Positions 7,723-16,181 of a stretch of 58,557 nt of DNA are shown piece by piece. The notes below the pieces were generated by a model that saw only the letters and a list, made by a program, of their open reading frames with translations, was not told where the DNA came from and searched no databases. The stretch lies in the NCBI RefSeq assembly GCF_900243075.1, contig NZ_OEZH01000102.1, forward strand, positions 1 to 58,557, written 5' to 3'. Source of the DNA: Clostridioides difficile (lineage in GTDB: Bacteria; Bacillota; Clostridia; Peptostreptococcales; Peptostreptococcaceae). The position numbers and the translations under genes were made by a program. How positions within the stretch are numbered: the first letter of the stretch is position 1; every line of letters starts with the position of its first letter.

Positions 7723-7920
7723 GTGAAAAATAGATTAGAAGAAATAAGAAAAGAAAGAGGCATAAAACAAGAAGAACTTGCCTCTGCTTTGCAAGTATCA
7801 AGACAAACTATAGGTTCATTAGAAAATGGTAGATATAATCCTTCTATCATCTTAGCTTTTAAGATAGCTAGATACTTTGATATGAGTATTGAGGAAATAT
7901 TTATTTATGAGGAGGAGTAA
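7723..7920 (+). CDS. Small XRE-family regulator (YozG-like)
   Basis: 65 aa with a GTG start at 7723, because the ATG at 7721 runs straight into TGA; AGGGG lies at 7711-7715. Almost the whole protein is one helix-turn-helix (KQEELASALQVSRQTIGSLENG, then NPSIILAFKIARYFDMSIEEIF). It belongs to the short XRE repressors usually encoded just before a small membrane protein, as here, 2 nt before the next start. It probably binds the two ATGGAAAG palindromes in its own promoter. Confidence 0.9.
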   Translation: MKNRLEEIRKERGIKQEELASALQVSRQTIGSLENGRYNPSIILAFKIARYFDMSIEEIFIYEEE

Positions 7921-7922
7921 AA

Positions 7923-8366
7923 ATGAAAAAGAATATGTTATATGTTGGGATTGTATATTTTATTTGTGGAATTTTACTTGTTTTGTTGGCTACATTTACT
8001 GAGTTTTCATTTGAGGCTTTTATTTGGGGATTATCTGGAGCTGCTTTAGGTCCTGGGGTATGTATGATTTTTCAATATATGTATTGGAGTAAACCTGAAA
8101 AAGCAGTAGAGTATGAAGAAAAGATAAAAAATCAAAGGATAGAGATGAACGATGAAAGAAGAATTATGTTACGTGATAAATCTGGACGTATTACTAATCA
8201 AATCATGTCCTATGTTTTCGTAATTCTTATATTTATTGTTTCTATATTGAGTGTATTTTCTGTAGTGGTAATAAGCAAGTGGGTTTTAGTTGTTCTTGGA
8301 TTGCTTATTTTATTTCAATTTATTTGTGGTGTTGTTGTATATAATAAATTAGATAAAAAGTTGTAA
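7923..8366 (+). CDS. Four-helix membrane protein paired with the HTH gene
   Basis: 147 aa. Four hydrophobic segments can be seen: residues about 5-25, 32-55, 95-117 and 121-142. Between the second and third is a charged cytosolic stretch with MNDERRIMLRDKSGRI, resembling DUF2178-type proteins that sit next to short XRE regulators. The GAGGAGG in the end of the HTH gene is its SD, so translation is coupled. Function unknown; a sensor or modulator for the HTH partner is plausible but unproven. It ends 140 nt before the convergent tRNA terminator. Confidence 0.75.
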   Translation: MKKNMLYVGIVYFICGILLVLLATFTEFSFEAFIWGLSGAALGPGVCMIFQYMYWSKPEKAVEYEEKIKNQRIEMNDERRIMLRDKSGRITNQIMSYVFVILIFIVSILSVFSVVVISKWVLVVLGLLILFQFICGVVVYNKLDKKL

Positions 8367-8505
8367 TAAGTTATGATATAAAATAGAAAATCAGATAAAA
8401 ATAAATTAGTCTTTAAATTAATGTTAGAAGCTAAATTTATATAATTATATAAATTTTAAAAAAGCCACAATAACTGCATAAAATAACTTAAAACTTAAAT
8501 CAAAA

Positions 8506-8551
8506 AATAAAAAAGCTCCTAAGCTATTAAATAAATAGCTTAGGAGCTTTT
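8506..8551 (-). terminator. Terminator of tRNA-Leu (near-symmetric)
   Basis: A 15-bp stem (8514-8528 with 8534-8548, AGCTCCTAAGCTATT) with T-rich sequence on the minus-strand 3' side. Its symmetry lets it also stop plus-strand transcripts from 7723-8366. Confidence 0.9.
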
Positions 8552-8553
8552 AA

Positions 8554-8641
8554 TGGTGCCCGAGGCCGGACTCGAACCGGCACGGAGTATTAGTCCGGTG
8601 GATTTTGAGTCCACTGCGTCTACCAATTCCACCACTCGGGC
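8554..8641 (-). tRNA. tRNA-Leu (CAA)
   Basis: 88 nt including encoded CCA. Acceptor GCCCGAG pairs with CTCGGGC. The anticodon loop CTCAAAA gives anticodon CAA, reading UUG. The T-loop is GGTTCGAGTCC, and there is the long variable arm of class II tRNAs. Transcribed away from polA, with a strong terminator directly after CCA. Confidence 0.97.
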
Positions 8642-8792
8642 ATGTCATGTATATTATTATAGCAAAAAAATATATTGTTTGCAACATATTTAATTTTAAT
8701 ATACTATTATTATTATGGGAATATTAAATAACAGTATATTGGTATATAATATATATGTTACAAAAATAGATAATTTTTAGGAGTGATACAAT

Positions 8793-11441
8793 TTGGAAAA
8801 AAAATTAATTATAATAGATGGAAATTCAATAATAAATAGAGCTTTTTATGCTCTACCAGAGATGAATAATAAAGAAGGGTTAAAGACCAATGCTATATAT
8901 GGATTTACAACAATGCTATTTAAAATGATAGATATATATAAACCAACACATATAAGTGTAGCTTTTGACAGGAAAGCACCTACATTTAGACATTTAGAAT
9001 ATAAAGAGTATAAGGCTGGAAGAAAGGGAATGCCAGATGAATTGGCAGAACAATTACAGCCATTAAAGGACCTTTTAGATAAATTTAAAATAAACAGGTT
9101 AGAAATAGATGGCTATGAGGCAGATGATATTATAGGAACTGTTTCTAAAAAAGCAGAAGATAATGGATATCAGGTATACATAGTAACTGGAGACAAAGAT
9201 GCTATTCAACTTGCCTCAGATAATACCACTACTCTTATAACAAAAAAAGGAGTTGGAGAAGTAGAAGAATATAACTTTAATTCTGTGATTGAAAAATATG
9301 AGATGACTCCAACACAGTTTATTGATTTAAAAGGTCTTATGGGAGATAAGTCGGACAATATACCTGGAGTACCTGGAATAGGTGAAAAAACAGGTATAAA
9401 GCTTATAAAAGAGTTTTCTAGTATAGAGAACTTAATAGAGAATACAGATAAGCTTAAAGGTAGTGTAAAAAAGAAAATAGAAGAAAATAAAGAAATAGCT
9501 ATTCAAAGTAAAAGACTTGCAACTATTATAAGAGATGTACCAATAGAAGTAAATTTAGATAGTATGATTTTTGGTGATTATGATAAAGATGAACTTTTAG
9601 ATAAATTTAGATATTTTGGATTTACAAGTCTATTATCAAGACTAGTTGATTTAGTAGATTCAGATGATACAGAACAAGTAGAAGAAAAAATAGAAATATT
9701 AAAATTAAAAGACATAGAAAAATTTATAGATGAAGTAAATAAAAAAGGACAAGTTATTTTAAAAACTGTTAGAGGACAAGGTAATATACTTGAAAAAAAT
9801 ATAATATATATTTTTATAAGTGTAGATGGAGAAAAAATATATTATATAAATTCAGATGAAATAACAAAATTAGATAGCGTACTTTCAAATAACGAAATTA
9901 AAAAATATGGATATAATTTAAAAGATGATTATATATCTTTAAAACCATATAATATAAACTTAGAAAATATGTATTTTGATATAACAATAGCTGAGTATTT
10001 AATAGATTCAACTTCATCTACTTCATATGATTGTAGTGCAATAGCTATGAAGTATTTATCAAAAAAGGTTAAATCAAAAGAAGAATTATTAGGAAAAGGT
10101 GTTAAATCTAAAAACTATGAAGATTTAGAATTTGAGGATTTAGCTGAGTATATGGGTCAAATAATATGCACAGTTAAAGAAACAGTTCCTATGATGGAAA
10201 GAAGTCTAATAGATATGAGTATGGATGGTCTTTTTTATCATGTAGAGATGCCTTTAGTAGAAGTTTTAGGGCATATGGAGTATGAAGGTATAAAAGTAGA
10301 CAAAAGTATATTGAATGAATTGAGTGTAGAGTTTAAAGAAATAATAGCTACACTAGAAAAGGAAATTTATGAATTATCAAAAGAGCCATTCAATATAAAT
10401 TCACCAAAACAATTGGGTGTTATATTATTTGAAAAATTAGAGCTTCCAATAATTAAAAAAACTAAAACTGGATACTCAACTAATGCAGATGTTCTAGAAA
10501 AATTAAGAGATAAACATCCAATAATAGATAAGATAACTGAGTATAGACAAATAGTAAAGTTGAATTCTACTTACGTTGAAGGGCTTTTGAATATAATAAA
10601 TCCAGAAAGCAATAGAATTCATTCATCATTCAATCAAACTATAACAACTACAGGAAGAATTTCATCTACAGAACCAAATCTTCAAAATATACCTATAAAA
10701 ATGGAAATGGGTAGAAAAATAAGAAAAGTGTTTATTGCAGATGATAACTGTAAGTTGGTTGATGCCGATTACTCACAAGTAGAGCTAAGAGTTCTTGCAC
10801 ATATGAGTCAGGATGAAAATATGATAGAAGCATTTAAACATCATGAAGATATTCATACCAAAACAGCTTCACAAGTTTTTAATGTTCCTATGGAAGATGT
10901 TACTAGTGAATTGAGAGGTGCAGCTAAAGCTGTAAACTTTGGTATTATATATGGTAAAAGTGACTTTGGCCTAGCTGATGATTTAAATATACCTGTTCCA
11001 AAGGCGAAAGAATATATCGAAAGTTATTTTGCTAAATACCATAAAATAAAAGAGTTTATGGACACAACAGTAGAAAAGGCTAGTGAGGATGGATATGCTG
11101 TAACAATTTTAAACAGAAGAAGATATATACCAGAAATAAAGTCAAGTAATTTTATGGAAAGAAATAGAGGAAAGAGATTTGCAATGAATGCACCAATACA
11201 AGGAAGTGCAGCAGATATAATAAAAATTGCTATGATAAATGTTCATAAAAAATTGGAAGAGAATAATTTGAAATCAAAACTTATACTACAAGTTCACGAT
11301 GAATTGATAGTTGAAGCAATTGATGATGAAATAGATATAGTTAAGAAAATAGTAAAAGAAGAAATGGAAAATGCAGTAAATATGGATGTTCACTTAGATG
11401 TAGATTTAAATGTAGGTAGTTCTTGGTATGAGACAAAGTAG
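8793..11441 (+). CDS. polA: DNA polymerase I
   Basis: 882 aa; TTG start at 8793 with AGGAG 9 nt before. Residues 1-290 are the 5'-3' exonuclease (flap endonuclease) domain (IIDGNSIINRAFYAL, EADDIIGT, TGDKDAIQLA, GDKSDNIPGVPGIGEKTG). Residues about 310-470 keep the 3'-5' exonuclease fold, but the DxE proofreading motif is absent (VILKTVRGQG at the expected place), so proofreading is probably lost as in other Gram-positive Pol I. Residues 490-882 form the polymerase, with motif A DADYSQVELR, motif B RGAAKAVNFGIIYG and motif C QVHDELIVEA. It replaces primers and fills repair gaps. coaE starts 8 nt later, one operon. Confidence 0.97.
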   Translation: MEKKLIIIDGNSIINRAFYALPEMNNKEGLKTNAIYGFTTMLFKMIDIYKPTHISVAFDRKAPTFRHLEYKEYKAGRKGMPDELAEQLQPLKDLLDKFKINRLEIDGYEADDIIGTVSKKAEDNGYQVYIVTGDKDAIQLASDNTTTLITKKGVGEVEEYNFNSVIEKYEMTPTQFIDLKGLMGDKSDNIPGVPGIGEKTGIKLIKEFSSIENLIENTDKLKGSVKKKIEENKEIAIQSKRLATIIRDVPIEVNLDSMIFGDYDKDELLDKFRYFGFTSLLSRLVDLVDSDDTEQVEEKIEILKLKDIEKFIDEVNKKGQVILKTVRGQGNILEKNIIYIFISVDGEKIYYINSDEITKLDSVLSNNEIKKYGYNLKDDYISLKPYNINLENMYFDITIAEYLIDSTSSTSYDCSAIAMKYLSKKVKSKEELLGKGVKSKNYEDLEFEDLAEYMGQIICTVKETVPMMERSLIDMSMDGLFYHVEMPLVEVLGHMEYEGIKVDKSILNELSVEFKEIIATLEKEIYELSKEPFNINSPKQLGVILFEKLELPIIKKTKTGYSTNADVLEKLRDKHPIIDKITEYRQIVKLNSTYVEGLLNIINPESNRIHSSFNQTITTTGRISSTEPNLQNIPIKMEMGRKIRKVFIADDNCKLVDADYSQVELRVLAHMSQDENMIEAFKHHEDIHTKTASQVFNVPMEDVTSELRGAAKAVNFGIIYGKSDFGLADDLNIPVPKAKEYIESYFAKYHKIKEFMDTTVEKASEDGYAVTILNRRRYIPEIKSSNFMERNRGKRFAMNAPIQGSAADIIKIAMINVHKKLEENNLKSKLILQVHDELIVEAIDDEIDIVKKIVKEEMENAVNMDVHLDVDLNVGSSWYETK

Positions 11442-11449
11442 GTGATTTT

Positions 11450-12052
11450 ATGTTGATATTAGGACTTACAGGAGGAATAGGCTGTGGAAAAAGCAGCCTA
11501 TCAAATATATTTAGGAATCTTAACATTTCTATAGTGGATGCTGATATTATATCTAGAGAAATATTTGATGATAAGTTGTTATTAGAAAAAGTATTTGACC
11601 ATTTTGGACAAAATATAAAAAATGATGATGGAACTCTAAATAGAAAAGCTCTTGGTAAAATAGTTTTTAATAATGAAGAAAAACTTAAGGAGTTAAATAA
11701 TTTGACTCATCCACGAATAAGAGAAAAAATAATAAGTGAAATAGAAGAAGTAAGAAAAAAAGGTGAAAGTATAGTAGTATTAGATGCAGCAATATTGGTA
11801 GAAAGTGGTTTTTTAGAGATGGTTGACAAGCTATTAGTGGTTACTTGTAAACAACAAGTACAAATTAGTAGAATACAAAAGAGGGATAATTGTAGTGAGC
11901 AAGAAGCACTTAGTAGGATAAATTCACAAATGAGCCAGGAAGAAAAATCCAAATATGGTGATTATATAATAGATAATTCGGGAACAATAACTGAATTAGA
12001 AAGTAAAGCACATAAATTTATTGAGTACATGAAGGAGAATTGGCGTGAATAG
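11450..12052 (+). CDS. coaE: Dephospho-CoA kinase
   Basis: 200 aa. It phosphorylates dephospho-CoA with ATP, the last step of coenzyme A synthesis in the cytosol. The P-loop is GLTGGIGCGKSS at residues 5-16; DADIISREIF and the lid region (HPRIREKI) are conserved. Length is normal for the family. It lies between polA and a lytic transglycosylase, overlapping the latter by 8 nt, so it is translated within a polA-coaE-slt run. No odd features. Confidence 0.97.
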   Translation: MLILGLTGGIGCGKSSLSNIFRNLNISIVDADIISREIFDDKLLLEKVFDHFGQNIKNDDGTLNRKALGKIVFNNEEKLKELNNLTHPRIREKIISEIEEVRKKGESIVVLDAAILVESGFLEMVDKLLVVTCKQQVQISRIQKRDNCSEQEALSRINSQMSQEEKSKYGDYIIDNSGTITELESKAHKFIEYMKENWRE

Positions 12053-12599
12053 TAAGAAAGTATTGATTCTATCTATTTTTATAATCTTATTTGGAGCACT
12101 ATTAATGGAAAGCAAAGTAATACATAAATTTTTATATCCTAAAAAATATTCAGAATATGTAGAAAAGTATTCTAAAGAATTTAATTTAGATGAAAATATA
12201 GTTTACAGTGTTATAAAAGCCGAAAGTAAGTTTAATAGTTCTGCTGTTTCAAAAAAAGAAGCAAAGGGATTAATGCAAATATTAGATATAACTAGAGATT
12301 GGGGAGCAGAGGAATTAAATCTAAAAAATGTCGATATTTTCGACCCAGAGACTAATATAAGACTTGGTTGTTGGTACTTAAATAAGTTATACAAAGAGTT
12401 TGGTAAATTGGATTTAGTAATAGCTGCATATAATGGTGGTTCAGGTAATGTAAGAAAATGGTTAGAAAATAATGAATATAGTAAAGATGGAGAAAATCTA
12501 CATGATATACCCTTTAAGCAAACTTCAAAGTATGTAGAAAAAGTTAAAAATAATTATAAACATTATAATGAGATATATGGCAAGAAAGGAAAAAACTAA
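12045..12599 (+). CDS. Membrane-anchored lytic transglycosylase (Slt family)
   Basis: 184 aa; GTG start at 12045 inside the end of coaE. An N-terminal signal-anchor (residues about 4-22, VLILSIFIILFGALLM) precedes a goose-type lysozyme-like SLT domain. The catalytic Glu lies in YSVIKAESKFN; KGLMQI, NIRLGCWYL and AAYNGGSGNV are the conserved SLT blocks. It cleaves peptidoglycan between MurNAc and GlcNAc, leaving anhydro ends. Its stop overlaps the start of the next gene by one base (TAATG), so translational coupling is likely. Confidence 0.92.
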   Translation: MNSKKVLILSIFIILFGALLMESKVIHKFLYPKKYSEYVEKYSKEFNLDENIVYSVIKAESKFNSSAVSKKEAKGLMQILDITRDWGAEELNLKNVDIFDPETNIRLGCWYLNKLYKEFGKLDLVIAAYNGGSGNVRKWLENNEYSKDGENLHDIPFKQTSKYVEKVKNNYKHYNEIYGKKGKN

Positions 12600-14317
12600 T
12601 GAAGAGAATAAAAGTCTTAACAATTATTTTAGCTATAACTCTTATGGTAGTTGGTTGTAGTAATACTAAAACAAAACAAAGTAGTAGTGATTCAAGTTTA
12701 AAAAGTCAAAGTTCTATAGATGCTAAATATATAAACTTAACTATGGTAACTCCAAAAACCATAAACCCTATAATTAATACTGATAAATCTGTTGGTTATA
12801 TAATGAATTTGGTTTATGATGGTTTATTTACTATAGATGAGAACTATAATGTGACTCCTCAATTAGTTAAGGAGTATAATATAGCTCAGGATGGAATGAG
12901 TATAGATATAAAGCTAAAAGATGCAAAATGGCATGATGGAAAAGCTGTTACTTCAAATGATGTAAATTATACTATTGGTTTAATTCAAAAAAGTGCAGAT
13001 AGCCCATATAATGAACTTACCAAAAATATAGCTTCTGTGAATATTAAATCAGATAAAGATTTTACAATAAAATTTAAAGCTAGATATGCTTTTTCTATTG
13101 ACAGTTTAATTTTTCCAATAGTATCTCAAAATCATTTAGATTCAAAAGATGTAAATGACAAGAATAATAATATGATTGGAAATGGGAAATATAAAATAGA
13201 ATCATATACAGAAAGAGAAGGAATGGTTTTATCTGTAAACAAAGATTATTATGAAGAAGTTCCAAAGACCATGAAGAATATAAAAGTGGGTATGGTGCCT
13301 AATGAAGATGCAAGAACATCTATGGTTATGGCTCTTGATAGTGATATAACCAATGTTACATTAAATGATTTAAGTAAGTTTCAAGAAAAAGAATTTAATA
13401 TAACAAAATATCAAGGTAGAGATTATGAGTGTGTATTATTTAATTATAATAATCCTTTTTTCAAAGATGTTAATTTTAGAAAAGCAATTGCACATTCTAT
13501 AAATAAAGATAGAATTATTAGTGAAGGTTATATGGATGATGCTACTCCAGTTAATTTTCCACTTAATTCAAAGTCAAAATATTATAATAGCGAAATGAAA
13601 GATTTAGAGTTTAATAAAGATAAAGCAATAGAGTGTCTTGCTAAAGTAGAATATGCAAATGTAAACTCGGTAAATCTAAAGGACAATAAAGCAGAAAAAA
13701 ATCAAAAAAAATCACCTAAAAAGAATACAAAGAAACTTACTCCAGAAGAAGAAGCAAAAGCTAAAAAAGCAGAAGATGATAGAATCAAAAAAGAAGATGA
13801 GGATAAGAAAAATAGAGAAAAAGAGGAAGTAAAGAAAAGACTTTCTGAGATGAATTTAAAAATAATAGTAAACAGAGATAATAGTGAGAGAATAAAAACT
13901 GCAAATATAATAAGTGAAAATTTAAAAGCTATAGGAATAAATAATACAATAAATCAGCTATCAGATAAAGACATGGAAAATGCTCTTAATTCTAAAAATT
14001 ATGATTTAGCGTTGGTTGGATGGAAACTATCAAGTGTGCCAGATGCAAGCAGTATCATAGCAAGTAGTGGATATACTGATGATAAGTTAAATGGGTATAT
14101 GTCTGCACTTACAAGTTCTACATCTGAAATTGAAACAAAAAAAGCATACAAAAATATACAGACATATGTAAAAGATAATGCAACATTTATAAGTTTAGCT
14201 ATCAGAAACAACTATATTGTAAGTAATAGTAGATTAAAAGGCAAAATTACTCCAAATGATTTTGATGTATATGAGGGAATTTCTAATCTAGATATAAAAC
14301 CGAATGAATCAAATTAA
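12599..14317 (+). CDS. Family 5 extracellular solute (peptide)-binding lipoprotein
   Basis: 572 aa. A lipoprotein signal MKRIKVLTIILAITLMVVGC with lipobox VVGC at residues 17-20 is followed by an OppA/DppA-type fold (NLVYDGLFTIDENYNVTPQLV, AKWHDGKAVTSNDVNYT, NVNFRKAIAHSINKDRI). Residues about 360-417 hold an insertion made almost only of Lys, Glu, Asp and Asn, which breaks the usual domain and is probably a surface-exposed helical or disordered segment. No permease or ATPase genes follow, so it either feeds a transporter elsewhere or has a non-transport role. Its coupling to a murein lytic enzyme might suggest muropeptide capture, which is only a guess. Confidence 0.9.
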   Translation: MKRIKVLTIILAITLMVVGCSNTKTKQSSSDSSLKSQSSIDAKYINLTMVTPKTINPIINTDKSVGYIMNLVYDGLFTIDENYNVTPQLVKEYNIAQDGMSIDIKLKDAKWHDGKAVTSNDVNYTIGLIQKSADSPYNELTKNIASVNIKSDKDFTIKFKARYAFSIDSLIFPIVSQNHLDSKDVNDKNNNMIGNGKYKIESYTEREGMVLSVNKDYYEEVPKTMKNIKVGMVPNEDARTSMVMALDSDITNVTLNDLSKFQEKEFNITKYQGRDYECVLFNYNNPFFKDVNFRKAIAHSINKDRIISEGYMDDATPVNFPLNSKSKYYNSEMKDLEFNKDKAIECLAKVEYANVNSVNLKDNKAEKNQKKSPKKNTKKLTPEEEAKAKKAEDDRIKKEDEDKKNREKEEVKKRLSEMNLKIIVNRDNSERIKTANIISENLKAIGINNTINQLSDKDMENALNSKNYDLALVGWKLSSVPDASSIIASSGYTDDKLNGYMSALTSSTSEIETKKAYKNIQTYVKDNATFISLAIRNNYIVSNSRLKGKITPNDFDVYEGISNLDIKPNESN

Positions 14318-14358
14318 ATTATTGATTTGTATTTAAAAAGTTTAAACTATATGGTAAA

Positions 14359-14375
14359 ATACCCTTATAGGGTAT
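14359..14375 (+). promoter_or_regulatory. CsoR-like operator palindrome
   Basis: ATACCCTTATAGGGTAT, a perfect 17-bp palindrome about its central T, of the TACCC-N-GGGTA type bound by CsoR copper-sensing repressors. It lies just after a -10-like TAAAAT (14355-14360) and before the SD of the copper chaperone gene. A -35 box is not clear. Confidence 0.75.
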
Positions 14376-14389
14376 AAGGAGGTAATTAA

Positions 14390-14602
14390 ATGAAGAAGAA
14401 ACTATTAGTAGAAGGTATGAGTTGTGGTCATTGTGTAAATCATCTTAAAACTGCATTAACAGAAGATATAGATGGTATTGAAGTTTTAGATGTAAATTTA
14501 GAAAATAAGTGTGCATCTGTAGATATGAAAGATGATGTATCAATTGAAAAACTAAAAGAAGTAATAGCAGAGTTAGGGTTTGAATTAAAGGGAATTGAAT
14601 AG
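14390..14602 (+). CDS. copZ: Copper chaperone (CopZ-like HMA protein)
   Basis: 70 aa forming one heavy-metal-associated domain. The metal-binding loop is GMSCGHC at residues 9-15 (MxCxxC), and the spacing of VNLENKCASVDMKDDVSIEKL fits the beta-alpha-beta fold. These proteins carry Cu(I) to P-type ATPases or repressors. Here it stands alone, with no ATPase or CsoR gene beside it, but the palindrome upstream ties it to copper regulation. SD AAGGAGG is at 14376-14382. A strong terminator follows. Confidence 0.93.
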   Translation: MKKKLLVEGMSCGHCVNHLKTALTEDIDGIEVLDVNLENKCASVDMKDDVSIEKLKEVIAELGFELKGIE

Positions 14603-14621
14603 AAGATAATAAACTAAAAAA

Positions 14622-14651
14622 AGACCTCTATTGGGGGAGTAATAGAGGTCT
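14622..14651 (-). terminator. Hairpin with U-tract only on the minus strand
   Basis: AGACCTCTATT pairs with AATAGAGGTCT (11 bp) around GGGGGAGT. On the plus strand it is followed by A residues; read on the minus strand it ends in TTTTTTT, so as a terminator it works leftwards. Confidence 0.6.
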
Positions 14652-14657
14652 AAAAAT

Positions 14658-14706
14658 GGGGGAGATTGAGTATGTTTGATTTTACATTACTATTATCTCC
14701 CCTTTT
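14658..14706 (+). terminator. Terminator after copZ
   Basis: GGGGGAGAT (14658-14666) pairs with ATCTCCCC (14695-14702), followed by TTTT; the loop is long. Confidence 0.7.
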
Positions 14707-14803
14707 AAATTAATATATACATAAAAAGTAAAAAAATTTTTGTGATGAATCACATTTCTTAAGCTTTTTGAATATACTATAAATAGTTAAGGGAGGGAGT
14801 ATC

Positions 14804-15403
14804 ATGGAATCTAGGGGATATAAAGAAGATTTAAAAAAAATGATACTTGATATGGCCCACAAAGAACTTGAGAGTTATGTATCACAAAAAGGAGCAAAAA
14901 AATACTTTGAAGGTAATCTGGATAAGATTATTAATAATAACATAAAAAAATTCAATCAAAGTATTGGTCTTAATAGAGTATATTTAAAAATGTTAAAAAA
15001 GTGTGCATATCAAGAAAGTGTAACTTCAATATCAAGAACCATAAAGAAAGAAGCATTATTTAAATCAAAAAAAGAGCTATTTGCCTTTTCAGAGTACTTA
15101 AAACTTGATATTAACAAGCGACTTTCATATAATCAAATTTTAAGAAAAATATCAAGATATATATACTACAATAGAAGTTCATATGCTCAAAAATATGTTG
15201 TTTTCAAAAGAGGAGATGAAGAATATCTTTTAGAACCTGAGAAAATAAAAGATGAATTAATATCAAGCTATAGATCAAAGACTAGGGAAGATATGAAGTC
15301 AATAGCAAAACTTTTGGATATAGAAGTAGAAGATGATTATAATGCTGAAGATATTAGAAAAAAAGTAATAAATTATATTATCAAAGAAAAGATTAAAAAT
15401 TAA
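14804..15403 (+). CDS. Uncharacterised conserved-type protein, 199 aa
   Basis: I do not recognise a family. The start at 14804 has a good SD (AGGGAGGGAG). The protein is highly charged, basic overall and predicted mostly helical, with no signal peptide, membrane helix or cysteine cluster. It has two Lys-rich helical stretches near the N-terminus and a C-terminal segment (DMKSIAKLLDIEVEDDYNAEDIRKKVINYI) resembling a SAP- or Rho-N-like short helical nucleic-acid-binding motif, which is a weak impression only. It is a single-gene unit between terminators. Confidence 0.6.
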   Translation: MESRGYKEDLKKMILDMAHKELESYVSQKGAKKYFEGNLDKIINNNIKKFNQSIGLNRVYLKMLKKCAYQESVTSISRTIKKEALFKSKKELFAFSEYLKLDINKRLSYNQILRKISRYIYYNRSSYAQKYVVFKRGDEEYLLEPEKIKDELISSYRSKTREDMKSIAKLLDIEVEDDYNAEDIRKKVINYIIKEKIKN

Positions 15404-15462
15404 AGCTTTAATTGATTTACTTGGAATTAAATGAAGTGAGATATTAATTATAAAAATTTTAA

Positions 15463-15543
15463 AGAATAAGTTCTGTTAATTTGCATGATTAAATATAACT
15501 TGGTTATAAATTTTATGCGTTTGAGAGAGCTTATTCTTTTTTT
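15463..15543 (+). terminator. Probable terminator after the 199-aa gene
   Basis: AGAATAAG (15463-15470) pairs with CTTATTCT (15530-15537) followed by six T; the intervening loop is about 59 nt. Confidence 0.6.
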
Positions 15544-15679
15544 GACATATTCCTTTAAATAATTTACCATTATTTGGTAACTAAACCGTATTATTCAAAT
15601 TTTTAACTTAATGTGATTTAAATAAATTTATAATAATGATATAATATAAAAAAAATAAAAATTGGAGGGTGATTTCAAA

Positions 15680-16051
15680 ATGAAGTTTAATTTTTGCCAT
15701 AATAATTTCAATGTCACTGACCTAGAGAAAAGTTTAGATTTTTATAATAAAGCTTTAGGTCTTAAAGAAGTAAAGCGTAAGGAAGCAGAAGATGGAAGTT
15801 TTATATTAGTTTATTTAGGAGATGGCATTACTAGTCATACATTAGAATTAACTTGGCTTAGAGATTGGGACAGACCATACAATTTAGGAGATAATGAATT
15901 TCACTTAGCTTTAGAAGTTGAGGAGTTTGATGAGGCAAAAAAACTTCATAAAGATTTAGATTGTATATGTTTTGAAAATGAAAGTATGGGAATTTATTTT
16001 ATAGCAGACCCGGATAATTATTGGATTGAAATACTTCCTAAAAATCATTAA
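15680..16051 (+). CDS. Glyoxalase/VOC-family protein
   Basis: 123 aa from the ATG at 15680; the in-frame TTG at 15662 precedes its SD (GGAGG at 15664-15668) and is rejected. The fold is the paired beta-alpha-beta-beta-beta unit of vicinal oxygen chelate proteins. Putative metal ligands are H in the N-terminal FCHNNFNVTDLEKSLDFY, E in LELTW, H in EFHLALEVE and E in YWIEILP. The length and ending IADPDNYWIEI match lactoylglutathione lyase-like proteins. The substrate (methylglyoxal adduct or other) is not determinable; mgsA elsewhere in this window makes methylglyoxal, but linkage is loose. Confidence 0.85.
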   Translation: MKFNFCHNNFNVTDLEKSLDFYNKALGLKEVKRKEAEDGSFILVYLGDGITSHTLELTWLRDWDRPYNLGDNEFHLALEVEEFDEAKKLHKDLDCICFENESMGIYFIADPDNYWIEILPKNH

Positions 16052-16181
16052 TTTTAAGGATATATTTATAATTTCTTTACAATTAATAATAGAATAAGTT
16101 ATCATTAAATTATAGGTACTAAAAATGGATAATAATGTTATGACTTTATGATTATAAAATTTTTTTGGGGGAGTGATATTA

